This document shows, one piece after another, positions 1 to 5,562 of a stretch of 5,562 bases of DNA (within the stretch, counting starts at the first letter, position 1; each line of letters opens with the position of its first letter). The position numbers and the translations under genes were made by a program. The notes under the pieces were generated by a model that made no database searches, had not been told where the DNA came from, and saw only the letters and a list, made by a program, of their open reading frames with translations. Source of the stretch: Deltaproteobacteria bacterium (GTDB taxonomy: Bacteria; Desulfobacterota; Binatia; Binatales; Binataceae). The DNA is taken from NCBI GenBank assembly GCA_027403435.1, contig DAHZDR010000034.1, positions 1 to 5,562 on the forward strand, given 5' to 3'.

Positions 1-678
1 AAGCCGGGCCGGCTCGAAGCGGCCCATCTCGGCTCCGTCTTCCTCGATGAAATCGCCGATTTGACGCCCGCGTTGCAGACCAAGTTCCTGCGCTTCGTGC
101 AGGAGCAAAGCTTCGAACGGATCGGCGGCGACCGCACCATCCAGGTTGACGCCCGCATCATCGCCGCCTCCAACCGCGATCTCGAAGCCGAAGTCGCGGC
201 GCATCGCTTCCGCGACGATCTCTTTTATCGCCTCGACGTGATCGCGCTGCGCGTGCCCCCCCTGCGCGAACGCGAAGACGACGTGATTCCGCTGGCGCGC
301 TGGATGCTCCGGGCGGCCGGGATGCGCAACCGCCGCTCCGGCCTGCGCCTGAACGCGGCGGCCGAAGCGGCGCTGCGGCGCTACCGCTGGCCCGGGAATT
401 TGCGCGAACTGCGCAACGCCGTCGAACGCGCCGCCGTGCTCTGCCGCAGCGACGAAATCGCGCCCGACGATTTGCCCGATTCGATCTTCCGCGAGCATCA
501 CGAGGCCGCCGCCCCGCCCGCCGCTCCCGGCCATCGCGCGCCCAGCCTCGAAGAGGTCGAACGCGAGCATATCCGGCGCGTGCTGACCGAAACCGCGACG
601 CTCGAGGAAGCCGCCGACACGCTCGGCATCAATGTCACGACGCTCTGGCGCAAACGCCGCCGCTACGGCATCGAATGA
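1..678 (+). CDS. Sigma-54-dependent NtrC-family response regulator / activator, 3' part (5' end outside window)
   Basis: An AAA+ activator that remodels sigma-54 RNA polymerase at -24/-12 promoters. The frame is open from base 1, so the entry is partial: 225 residues remain, against about 440-480 in the full family. Visible in order (window residue numbers): Walker B in GSVFLDEI (D16, E17); the AAA+ core with FERIGG and the DARIIAASNRDL sensor-I region; the arginine-finger region FRDDLFYRLDV (R71, R77) followed by PPLRERED; the WPGNLREL sensor-II segment (W130-L137); an Ala/Pro linker; and a Fis-type helix-turn-helix at about 186-225 ending TTLWRKRRRYGIE. Walker A, the GAFTGA loop and any receiver domain lie off the window. 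The LWRKRRRYGI ending is typical of two-component members (NtrC, AlgB, HydG types), and a sensor kinase lies downstream on the same strand, so a phosphorylation-controlled response regulator is likely. The receiver itself is inferred, not seen. The target promoters are unknown. Confidence 0.95.
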   Translation, partial: KPGRLEAAHLGSVFLDEIADLTPALQTKFLRFVQEQSFERIGGDRTIQVDARIIAASNRDLEAEVAAHRFRDDLFYRLDVIALRVPPLREREDDVIPLARWMLRAAGMRNRRSGLRLNAAAEAALRRYRWPGNLRELRNAVERAAVLCRSDEIAPDDLPDSIFREHHEAAAPPAAPGHRAPSLEEVEREHIRRVLTETATLEEAADTLGINVTTLWRKRRRYGIE

Positions 679-1095
679 TGCCGCCACGGCGGCGAATGGC
701 GCCGCGATGCGGCCGGCCGCCCGGACGCGGCCCGATCGGGGGAGCTTGGGCGATCGGGGCGGGGAAATCCTGATGGCGGAGGTCGCCATGCGATTGCGGG
801 CGGCCGGCGCGCATCCGACCTGCCCGCATGGATAACATCGCCGCGCCGGCCGCCGTCAGGGTGAAATTCTTCCCCCGCCGCGCCAATCATCCCGGCGCCG
901 CCGCGATCGCCGGAAATTACGCGGCCGTTCGCGCGCGGCGAACGCGGCCGCGCGGTTGATCGAGTGGACCGCCGTGATAGCGTGGATCGGCACGGCCAAG
1001 CCCCTTCGGCCTTGCGTCGAACGCCGAGGAATCGCCGCCGCTTTGCGCCGTCTGAATCAATGCCCGCCACGCTCCTCGCATAACGGCCGTTGACC
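679..1095. other. GC-rich intergenic region between regulator and kinase genes
   Basis: These 417 bp hold no convincing gene. Short open frames exist on both strands, but their products are Arg/Ala/Pro-rich and look like by-products of high GC. A stop at 1081-1083 in the kinase frame prevents a longer kinase N-terminus. A GCCGC-CACG-GCGGC hairpin (680-693) sits right after the regulator stop but has no T-tract, so it is at best a weak terminator. The sequence CGATCGGGG occurs twice (733-741 and 751-759). No good sigma-70 or sigma-54 promoter was seen. The gap is long enough for the kinase to have its own promoter, so co-transcription with the regulator is not certain. Confidence 0.6.
921..951. 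repeat. Strong inverted repeat / hairpin in the regulator-kinase gap
   Basis: The left arm GCGGCCGTTCGC (921-932) pairs with the right arm GCGAACGCGGCCGC (938-951) over 12 bp, with a 2-nt bulge in the right arm and a 5-nt loop (933-937). No T-run follows on either strand, so it is not a canonical intrinsic terminator. It lies about 145 bp before the kinase start. It could be an mRNA structure, a protein-binding site or a processing site. GC-rich DNA makes such stems by chance more often, but a 12-bp arm is long. Confidence 0.6.
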
Positions 1096-2925
1096 ATGGA
1101 CCTGCGCGCCAAACTCGCCGCGATCTTCCTGCTCCTGCTGGTGTTGCCCTTCGTCGCGATCAGCGCGATCCAGATCGACCGCACGGCGGCCGTGATGGTC
1201 GGCGATCTCGCCGATTCCGGCGACTTGCTCATCAACCAGGCCTTCGAGCAAATCCGCCGCGTACTGACCCACACGGCGGGCGATCCGGCCGCCGCGATGC
1301 GCGCGGACGCCGCGCTGGCGACGCTGCTCGAATCCTCCCAGGCTTTTGGCAAGGGCGTCGTCTATGCGCGGATTGAAGCGCTCGACGGCGCGCCGATCGT
1401 CGCGCCCGCGAGCGCTCCGCCGCCCGCCGCGGTCGCCGCCACGCCGCCCTTCAGCGAGTTGCGCGCGGCGCTCGCTTCATGGTGGCCGCCCAGCCGCATC
1501 GACGCGATCGCCGGCGACCACACTTACGAGATGAGCCGGGCGATCAACGTCAACGGCCATCCGCTGGCCGTCATCCGGATTGGCCTTTCGACCGCGCTAA
1601 TCGCCGCCGAGGCGCATCGCTCGGTGCGCGACATCCTTGCCGCCGGCGCCGCCGGCGTGGTGCTGAGCCTGCTTGGCGCGATGATCGCCGGCGGCCTGAT
1701 GCTGCGGCCGATCGCCGATCTGGCGACCCGCGTCGAACGCATCACCGAGGGCAGCGACGCCGAGGTCCTGCCGGTGCAATCCGGCGACGAACTCGGCACG
1801 CTCGCGGCCAAATTCAACGAGCTGTCGCGGCGCATCAAAGCCAACCGCGCGCAATGGGAAACCGAGCGCGGCCAGTTCATCAATATCTTCCGCTCGATTA
1901 CCGACGCCGTGATCCTGCTCGACGCGAGCGGTTCCGTGCTGTTCGCCAATTCCGAGGCGCAGGCGCGGCTCGGCCTGCCCGCCGGCGGGATGGCCGAGGG
2001 CAAGCCTTTGCCGCTGCTGCTGGGCCGCGACAATCCGCTCGCCCGGATGGTCGAAACCGCCTACGCGACCGGCGCCGAAATGCGCGACGTCGCGCTGGAA
2101 CTGGGCTCCGACGGCGAACCAAGCCGCCTGCTGGTTTCGATTTCCTCGCTCGGCCAGGGCCCCGACCCGGCCGGCCTGCTGATCGTCGCGCGCGATCTCG
2201 AATCGATGCGCGAACTCGAAAGCGTGGTCGATTATTCGGGCCGGCTGGTGCGGCTCGGCGGCCTGATCTCGGGCGTCGCCCACCAGATTCGCAATCCGCT
2301 CAACGCGATGAATCTGCAGCTCGAGTTGCTCAGCCAGGACGCGGCGCGCGGCGCGCCGATCGATCAGCGGCTGCGCGCGGTGCGTCAGGAAATCGAGCGC
2401 CTGTCGCGGGCGATCGACGCCTTGATGCGGTTTATGCGGCCGGAGCAGCTCAAGCTCGCGCCGATTTTGATCAACGAACTATTAAGCGAAGTCGCCGGAC
2501 AAGCGGCGCCCGCGGGCGTCCGCGTCGAGACCGCTTTCGACTCCGGCCTGCCCACGGTCAGCGTCGATCGCGCGCTGCTCGGCGAGGCCTTGCGCAACGT
2601 CATCTCCAACGCTTGCGACGCGATGGCGCAGCGGGGCGGAACGCTGCGCCTGACCACGGCGCTCGCACCGGGCGACTTCGTCGAAATCCGCATCGCCGAC
2701 ACCGGCGGCGGTATCGAGACCGAAAATCTTCAGCGCATTTTCAAGCTTTATTTCACCACCAAGAAAAACGGCAACGGCCTGGGTCTGCCCCTCGCGCTGC
2801 GCGCCGTCGATCTCCATCATGGTACGATGGATATCGAATCGGCGATGGGCGTCGGCACGACCGTGATTATCCGCATTCCGGCGGCGCATCGAACCGAAGC
2901 GGCGGCGCCGGCCCGGACTGACTGA
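1096..2925 (+). CDS. Membrane sensor histidine kinase (HAMP-PAS-HisKA-HATPase), NtrB-like core
   Basis: A 609-residue two-component sensor that autophosphorylates on a His and passes the phosphate to a response regulator, probably the NtrC-type one upstream. Order: TM1 about residues 7-25; periplasmic sensor region 26-178 with an Ala/Pro-rich low-complexity segment at 99-118; TM2 about 180-202; HAMP about 201-254; PAS about 259-370 (FRSITDAVILLDASGSVLFAN); HisKA with H-box GVAHQIRNPLNAM, phospho-acceptor H396; N-box NVISNACDAM (N505); G1 DTGGG (D535-G539); F-box LYFTTK; G2 GNGLGL (559-564). All catalytic boxes are intact, so an active kinase is expected. The H-box has Gln397 where NtrB-like kinases usually carry Glu. 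ATG 1096 was chosen; an in-frame TTG at 1090 is possible, and the frame is closed at 1081-1083. Neither start has a clear Shine-Dalgarno. The periplasmic ligand is not predictable. The stop is 7 bp before the lipoprotein gene, so the two are almost surely co-transcribed. Confidence 0.95.
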   Translation: MDLRAKLAAIFLLLLVLPFVAISAIQIDRTAAVMVGDLADSGDLLINQAFEQIRRVLTHTAGDPAAAMRADAALATLLESSQAFGKGVVYARIEALDGAPIVAPASAPPPAAVAATPPFSELRAALASWWPPSRIDAIAGDHTYEMSRAINVNGHPLAVIRIGLSTALIAAEAHRSVRDILAAGAAGVVLSLLGAMIAGGLMLRPIADLATRVERITEGSDAEVLPVQSGDELGTLAAKFNELSRRIKANRAQWETERGQFINIFRSITDAVILLDASGSVLFANSEAQARLGLPAGGMAEGKPLPLLLGRDNPLARMVETAYATGAEMRDVALELGSDGEPSRLLVSISSLGQGPDPAGLLIVARDLESMRELESVVDYSGRLVRLGGLISGVAHQIRNPLNAMNLQLELLSQDAARGAPIDQRLRAVRQEIERLSRAIDALMRFMRPEQLKLAPILINELLSEVAGQAAPAGVRVETAFDSGLPTVSVDRALLGEALRNVISNACDAMAQRGGTLRLTTALAPGDFVEIRIADTGGGIETENLQRIFKLYFTTKKNGNGLGLPLALRAVDLHHGTMDIESAMGVGTTVIIRIPAAHRTEAAAPARTD

Positions 2926-2927
2926 GG
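2924..2927 (+). promoter_or_regulatory. Shine-Dalgarno GAGG of the lipoprotein gene, overlapping the kinase stop codon
   Basis: GAGG begins inside the kinase TGA (2923-2925) and lies 5 nt before the ATG at 2933. This supports that start and points to translational coupling between the two genes. Confidence 0.65.
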
Positions 2928-2932
2928 CGCGG

Positions 2933-3481
2933 ATGAACGGCCAACGCAAATTTCACGCCCGGACCGTTTGGGCGATGGCGCTCATGGCCGTCGCCACCGG
3001 CGCCGGATGCGCCCAGTTGGGACTGCCCAATCCGTTCGCGGCGCGGCCCGCGCGTCCAGCGGCCCGCGCGACGCGCTCCGCCCTCAAACATGAACGCGCG
3101 CCAACGCCGCCGCGCGGCGCGCCGGAGGCCACCGGCCCAACCCCGCATCGCGTTCGCGCGCGCGCCAAGACGCACGCCGTTGCGACCGCGCCCGCGCCTC
3201 CGATGACGCCCGCGCCGGCCGCCACCACCGTCACGCTCGGCAACGAAGACCAGGATCGCGCGAGCGCCGAACATTTGATCAACAACGCCGGCGCCAAACT
3301 CGCGCGCATCGACCGTTCAAAACTGCGCGGCGACGACGCTTCGAGTTACAGCCAGGCGAGCGGTTTCGTCGCCGCCGCCCGCCTGGCGATCCAACAGCGC
3401 GATTACCTTGCCGCCTCAAGTCTGGCGCGCAAGGCGTCGGTAATCAGCGATCAACTCGACGCCCGCGTAGGGCATCCGTAA
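2933..3481 (+). CDS. Small exported protein / candidate lipoprotein of unknown function
   Basis: A 182-residue protein that I cannot assign to a named family. The N-terminus has basic residues (R5, K6, R10), a hydrophobic stretch (about 11-24) and Cys26 in TGAGC-AQ, resembling a lipoprotein signal peptide. The lipobox is imperfect: -1 Gly and -2 Ala fit, but -3 is Gly rather than Leu/Val/Ile. Residues 27-100 are a Pro/Ala/Arg-rich, low-complexity linker, as often seen in envelope proteins. Residues 104-180 look alpha-helical, with Ala and Leu spaced as in helical hairpins (AEHLINNAGAKLARID, then QASGFVAAARLAIQQRDYLAASSLARKAS). This resembles DUF4398- or TPR-like small lipoproteins, but only by pattern. 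It lies 7 bp after the kinase gene with a good Shine-Dalgarno, so it likely shares the kinase operon and may act with the sensor in the envelope. Coding status is supported by spacing, RBS and composition. Function is unknown. Confidence 0.8.
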   Translation: MNGQRKFHARTVWAMALMAVATGAGCAQLGLPNPFAARPARPAARATRSALKHERAPTPPRGAPEATGPTPHRVRARAKTHAVATAPAPPMTPAPAATTVTLGNEDQDRASAEHLINNAGAKLARIDRSKLRGDDASSYSQASGFVAAARLAIQQRDYLAASSLARKASVISDQLDARVGHP

Positions 3482-3759
3482 GCGCGCTGAAGTCGCGGCA
3501 GTCCGAGCCTGGCGGCCGAAGCGCCGCGCGAAAATACGAAAATATAAGAGGCGCCCCGTGTCATACCGGCTCCGGTCCACAGCCGCCGAGACCATCCTCG
3601 ACTACCGACCGGCGCCCGACTACGAGACGCCCCGCTTTCAGACTGTCCGCCGATGGAGAGGCTACCGTCCCGCCGCGTGGGGGGGGTTACACGGCGGAAA
3701 CCGCGCCTTGTCCATCGGCGGACAAACCTGGAATTTCCCCTTGCCGTCCGCATCGCCCG
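3482..3759. other. Convergent intergenic region
   Basis: This gap separates the 3' ends of the lipoprotein gene (+) and the ATPase gene (-). It contains a small hairpin (GCGGC 3512-3516 with GCCGC 3523-3527), then an AT-rich island with a tandem CGAAAATA repeat (3529-3544), a small palindrome ACCGG-CT-CCGGT (3565-3576), a CGACTAC direct repeat (3599-3605 and 3617-3623), and the large inverted repeat at 3644-3724. No hairpin plus T-tract is present for either gene, so transcription termination here is not explained by a classical intrinsic terminator. Confidence 0.6.
3644..3724. repeat. 81-bp nested inverted repeat (possible bidirectional terminator or MITE-like element)
   Basis: The outer arms TGTCCGCCGATGGA (3644-3657) and TCCATCGGCGGACA (3711-3724) are a perfect 14-bp inverted repeat. 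After a 1-nt bulge (G3710) pairing continues between GAGGC (3658-3662) and GCCTT (3705-3709), one pair being G-U. A second hairpin nests inside: CCGCCGCGTG (3670-3679) against CACGGCGG (3690-3697), with a 2-nt bulge and a G-rich loop (G8). It sits between two convergent genes, a usual place for a shared terminator or a REP/MITE-like element. The TGT...ACA ends resemble transposon termini, but no target-site duplication is visible at the flanks (AGAC before, AACC after) and there is no transposase. Confidence 0.75.
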
Positions 3760-5094
3760 CTATTCATCTTCGGGCGCGGCCGCGCCGCCGCCCGCCGCGG
3801 GCAGATTCAGCCGCTCGCCCGCATAGATCCGATTGGCGTCGCCAAGCTGCGGGTTCGCCGCGATCAATCGATCGACCTGAGCTTCCGAACCCAGGTAACG
3901 CGCCGCGATTCCGGTCAGAGTATCGCCCACGCGCACGCGCACCGCGGCCGCATCGCGACGCCCGCTCGAACGGCGGCGGGCCGCGCCCGCGGCGTCCGTG
4001 CCCGGATGCAAAATACTGGCGCCCGCTTCGACCGTCCCGTTGGATGGCACGATCGAAATATAGCCAGCTCCTGGATGTCCCGTGACCGCGTCGCCAACCG
4101 CGCCGCCCGTCTCGACGCTCACCGGCTCTTCCCGCTGTGGCGCGGCGCTCTGCCACAGGTAAACCGCGGTCAGACCGAAAAACGCCATCGCCGCAAGCGC
4201 CGCCACTGGCCGAATCGAACCCATCCGCAGGCTGTTTAAGCGCCAGTTCGCCATGCTTCGGCGCCAGCGCGACAGCCCCAGCGGACCGCTATCGCCGAAA
4301 CCGCAGGACGCCGCCGCCGCGCCGGCCGCCGCGAGCGTGACCCGCGGCTCGCCCGCCGTCCACGCCGCCAGCAGCGCGTTGTGGCAGAGCAGGTTGATAC
4401 GGCGCGGATTACCCGCGGCCCGATCGAGCAGATAGTCGAGCGCGCCCGCCGCGAACAACCCGTCGATCGTCCCGCCACAGGCGTTCACCCGATGCGCAAC
4501 GTAGGCGGAGGCCTCGGCCCGATCGAGCGGCCGCAAAACCGTGCGAATGCCGATCCGCTCGTTGATCTGCCGGAGCTCGGGCGCGGCGAGCCGCAGCGCC
4601 AGAGCTGGCTGCCCCGCCAGCACGAAGTGCAGCCGCGCGCCTTCGCCGTCCGCCCGATTCGCGAACAGCCGCAGATCCTCAAGCGTTTCACCGTCAAGGC
4701 TCTGCGCTTCGTCAACGATCACGACCACGCGATCTCCAGCCGCCAGCCCCTTCATGTAGCCGGCGAAAGCCTCCGCCATGTCGATTCGCGCCGGTCCGGC
4801 GGCGATCCCCAGTTGGCTCAGGATATCGCGGATGATTCCGTCGAAACCCAGCCGCGGATTGGTCACGCATACGATCCGCGCCGAGCTTGGCTTACGCGCC
4901 AGCAATGAGACCAGCAGCGTGGTCTTGCCCGTGCCGGTCTCGCCCACCATCAAGGTGAAGCCGCTCGGCTCGTGCGCGAGGCTCCATTCCAGCGCCGTCA
5001 AGGCCGCGCGATGCGATCGGCTCATAAACAGCATCCGCGCGGTTGGCGTAAACTGAAAGGGCGCGCCGGTCAGGCCAAAATGGCGATAGTACAT
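3760..5094 (-). CDS. ExeA/GspA/MshM-type AAA ATPase with TM segment and C-terminal LysM domain
   Basis: A 444-residue inner-membrane protein with a cytoplasmic ATPase and a periplasmic peptidoglycan-binding tail. The N-terminus MYYRHFGLTGAPFQFTP matches the conserved ExeA-family opening, followed by the SHRAALTALEWSL region. Walker A is GETGTGKTT (51-59, K57); Walker B is VVVIVDEAQ (D128, E129); NERIGIR (178-184) and GNPRRINLLCHNALL (228-242) are further family motifs. One TM segment covers about 297-314, then an Ala/Gly/Arg-rich linker, then LysM at about 385-432 (VRVGDTLTGIAARYLG...NPQLGDANRIYAGERLNLP). Known relatives (ExeA/GspA with ExeB; MshM) help assemble a secretin or pilus machine across the peptidoglycan, and GspA usually ends in PG_binding_1 rather than LysM. 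The ATG at 5094 was chosen because it matches the family start; a TTG at 5127 would add 11 residues. No clear Shine-Dalgarno precedes it. No secretion or pilus genes are in view, so the machine served is unknown. Confidence 0.93.
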   Translation of the reverse strand: MYYRHFGLTGAPFQFTPTARMLFMSRSHRAALTALEWSLAHEPSGFTLMVGETGTGKTTLLVSLLARKPSSARIVCVTNPRLGFDGIIRDILSQLGIAAGPARIDMAEAFAGYMKGLAAGDRVVVIVDEAQSLDGETLEDLRLFANRADGEGARLHFVLAGQPALALRLAAPELRQINERIGIRTVLRPLDRAEASAYVAHRVNACGGTIDGLFAAGALDYLLDRAAGNPRRINLLCHNALLAAWTAGEPRVTLAAAGAAAASCGFGDSGPLGLSRWRRSMANWRLNSLRMGSIRPVAALAAMAFFGLTAVYLWQSAAPQREEPVSVETGGAVGDAVTGHPGAGYISIVPSNGTVEAGASILHPGTDAAGAARRRSSGRRDAAAVRVRVGDTLTGIAARYLGSEAQVDRLIAANPQLGDANRIYAGERLNLPAAGGGAAAPEDE

Positions 5095-5254
5095 GGCGAT
5101 AGTCGCTTTAGCCGAGCTGTCAATCAATCATCGCGCCCGCCGCTACCGCGGCTCCCCTCTTCACAGAACCATGGCGCATACGGACGGCTCGACTTCATCG
5201 AAATGGCTGCAAGCATCTCTCATGCCATCGTCAGAAAAACGCCAAAAGGGCGCG

Positions 5255-5260
5255 ATTATA
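5255..5260 (-). promoter_or_regulatory. TATAAT -10 box, candidate promoter of the ATPase-LysM gene
   Basis: The minus strand carries a perfect TATAAT here, in an AT-rich setting. No TTGACA-like -35 box is found 15-18 bp upstream, and there is no extended TG motif, so an activator or a different sigma factor may be needed. Transcription from here would give a leader of roughly 155 nt before the ATG at 5094. Confidence 0.35.
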
Positions 5261-5321
5261 TGAAGTTTTACGCTTTATGCGCGGGCCTTCCCAGCGTCCG
5301 CTGATAAAATCTGAAGCGGCA

Positions 5322-5344
5322 ACAATTACCAACTTACAATTACC
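5322..5344. repeat. 9-bp direct repeat ACAATTACC
   Basis: ACAATTACC occurs at 5322-5330 and again at 5336-5344, a 14-bp period with 5 bp between copies. It lies about 60 bp upstream of the minus-strand TATAAT box. It may be a pair of binding sites for a regulator. No known operator consensus was recognised. Confidence 0.55.
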
Positions 5345-5357
5345 GCCTCACCATCGG

Positions 5358-5378
5358 CGTGCCGCGCCAGACGGCACG
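5358..5378. repeat. 7-bp inverted repeat CGTGCCG / CGGCACG
   Basis: CGTGCCG (5358-5364) and CGGCACG (5372-5378) form a perfect short hairpin with a 7-nt loop. There is no T-tract on either strand. It may be an operator or a chance match. Confidence 0.4.
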
Positions 5379-5478
5379 ATTCTGTACGCCAGTCGCGGTT
5401 CGCCCGACAATCCGCGGATGCAAATTCGTCGCGCCGCGAGCGTAAAATTTGTCATTGCGGCATCTCCGTGCTTGCAAT

Positions 5479-5498
5479 TAAGCTTATTTGAGCTCAAA
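5479..5498. promoter_or_regulatory. Two abutting palindromes, candidate operator
   Basis: TAAGCTTA (5479-5486) is directly followed by the perfect 12-bp palindrome TTTGAGCTCAAA (5487-5498). A third palindrome, CCTTAAGG, is at 5531-5538 inside the candidate rightward promoter. Symmetric AT-rich sites just upstream of a promoter suit a dimeric regulator. The regulator is unknown. Confidence 0.35.
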
Positions 5499-5527
5499 AC
5501 CGAATGCGTTCAAGCGATTAGTTAAAA

Positions 5528-5557
5528 TTGCCTTAAGGACTAAAAAAATTGCATAAT
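5528..5557 (+). promoter_or_regulatory. Candidate sigma-70-type promoter reading rightward out of the window
   Basis: TTGCCT (5528-5533, 4 of 6 to TTGACA) and CATAAT (5552-5557, 5 of 6 to TATAAT) are separated by 18 bp, in the most AT-rich part of the window (with a run of seven A). The gene it would serve lies beyond the end, so this is tentative. Confidence 0.3.
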
Positions 5558-5562
5558 CATCC

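Larger units (their letters stand above)
5095..5562. other. Non-coding region upstream of the ATPase gene, AT-rich toward the right end
   Basis: No gene is supported in these 468 bp. The open frame across 5277-5525 gives a product with no recognisable motif and no ribosome binding site. Base composition falls from GC-rich to about 42% GC at 5461-5520 and about 29% in the last 42 bases, unlike the rest of the window. This suggests a regulatory region, probably between divergent genes, with the right-hand gene lying beyond the end. It holds the promoter elements, direct repeat and palindromes listed separately. Confidence 0.65.

Noticed and set aside
775..790. Possible sigma-54 -24/-12 site (GG 12 bp before GC)
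   Set aside because: Only the GG and GC dinucleotides match; flanking consensus positions (TGGCAC, TTGCA) do not, and such matches are frequent in GC-rich DNA.
828..959. 43-codon ATG open frame in the regulator-kinase gap
   Set aside because: No Shine-Dalgarno, an Arg/Ala-rich product, and an end that runs into the 921-951 hairpin. Nothing supports translation.
663..1352. 229-codon open frame on the minus strand across the gap and the kinase 5' end
   Set aside because: It is antisense to the kinase, its product is low-complexity Arg/Ser/Ala-rich, and it has no recognisable motif; this is typical of high-GC shadow frames.
1479..2921. 480-codon open frame within the kinase gene in another frame
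   Set aside because: Extremely Arg-rich shadow of the kinase coding sequence; the kinase frame carries all the conserved catalytic motifs.
3558..4085. Long plus-strand open frame overlapping the ATPase-LysM 3' end
   Set aside because: About 326 bp is antisense to a well-supported gene, and that part of the product is Arg/Pro-rich shadow sequence. Only its start region is kept, as a low-interest finding.
5120..5131. Three-codon minus-strand ORF (ATG ATT GAT TGA) in the ATPase leader
   Set aside because: Its purine-rich upstream tract is too far away to act as a Shine-Dalgarno, and so short an ORF is expected by chance.
5235..5252. Terminator-like hairpin on the minus strand (CGCC/GGCG stem followed by five T)
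   Set aside because: The stem is only 4 bp and it overlaps the expected transcription start of the TATAAT promoter, so it would not form fully in the transcript.
5277..5525. 82-codon plus-strand open frame in the AT-rich region
   Set aside because: No ribosome binding site, no motif and mixed composition; it crosses the repeats and palindromes that look regulatory.

Overview
The window is GC-rich bacterial chromosome, with strongly G/C-biased third codon positions in all real genes. It comes from a Gram-negative-type cell: there is a sigma-54 activator, a periplasm-facing sensor kinase, a candidate lipoprotein, and a membrane ATPase with an outward-facing peptidoglycan-binding domain. The sequence does not fix the taxon. 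A high-GC proteobacterium or a related lineage (Desulfobacterota, Binatota or similar) fits best; this is inference.

Layout: (1) 1-678 (+) is the 3' part of an NtrC-family sigma-54-dependent activator; its 5' end is off the window. (2) 679-1095 is a GC-rich stretch without a convincing gene, holding one strong hairpin at 921-951. (3) 1096-2925 (+) is a complete membrane sensor histidine kinase (two TM segments, HAMP, PAS, HisKA, HATPase). (4) 2933-3481 (+) follows after 7 bp with its own Shine-Dalgarno and encodes a small candidate lipoprotein or exported protein of unknown function. (5) 3482-3759 is a convergent intergenic gap with an 81-bp inverted repeat (14-bp perfect outer arms). (6) 3760-5094 (-) is an ExeA/GspA/MshM-type AAA ATPase with one TM segment and a C-terminal LysM domain. 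(7) 5095-5562 is non-coding and becomes AT-rich to the right, with a TATAAT box for the ATPase gene, a short direct repeat, clustered palindromes, and a possible rightward promoter for a gene beyond the window.

The activator and kinase are probably a cognate two-component pair: the kinase senses through a periplasmic domain and phosphorylates the activator, which then drives sigma-54 promoters elsewhere. The lipoprotein, translationally coupled to the kinase, may be an envelope partner or sensor accessory. The convergent ATPase-LysM gene is a separate transcription unit, likely for assembling an envelope-spanning machine (type II secretion, type IV/MSHA-like pili or polysaccharide export), but no partner gene is in view. 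I found no clearly new multi-gene system. The most distinctive items are the LysM-fused ATPase, the nested palindrome at 3644-3724, and the AT-rich palindrome cluster at the right edge.
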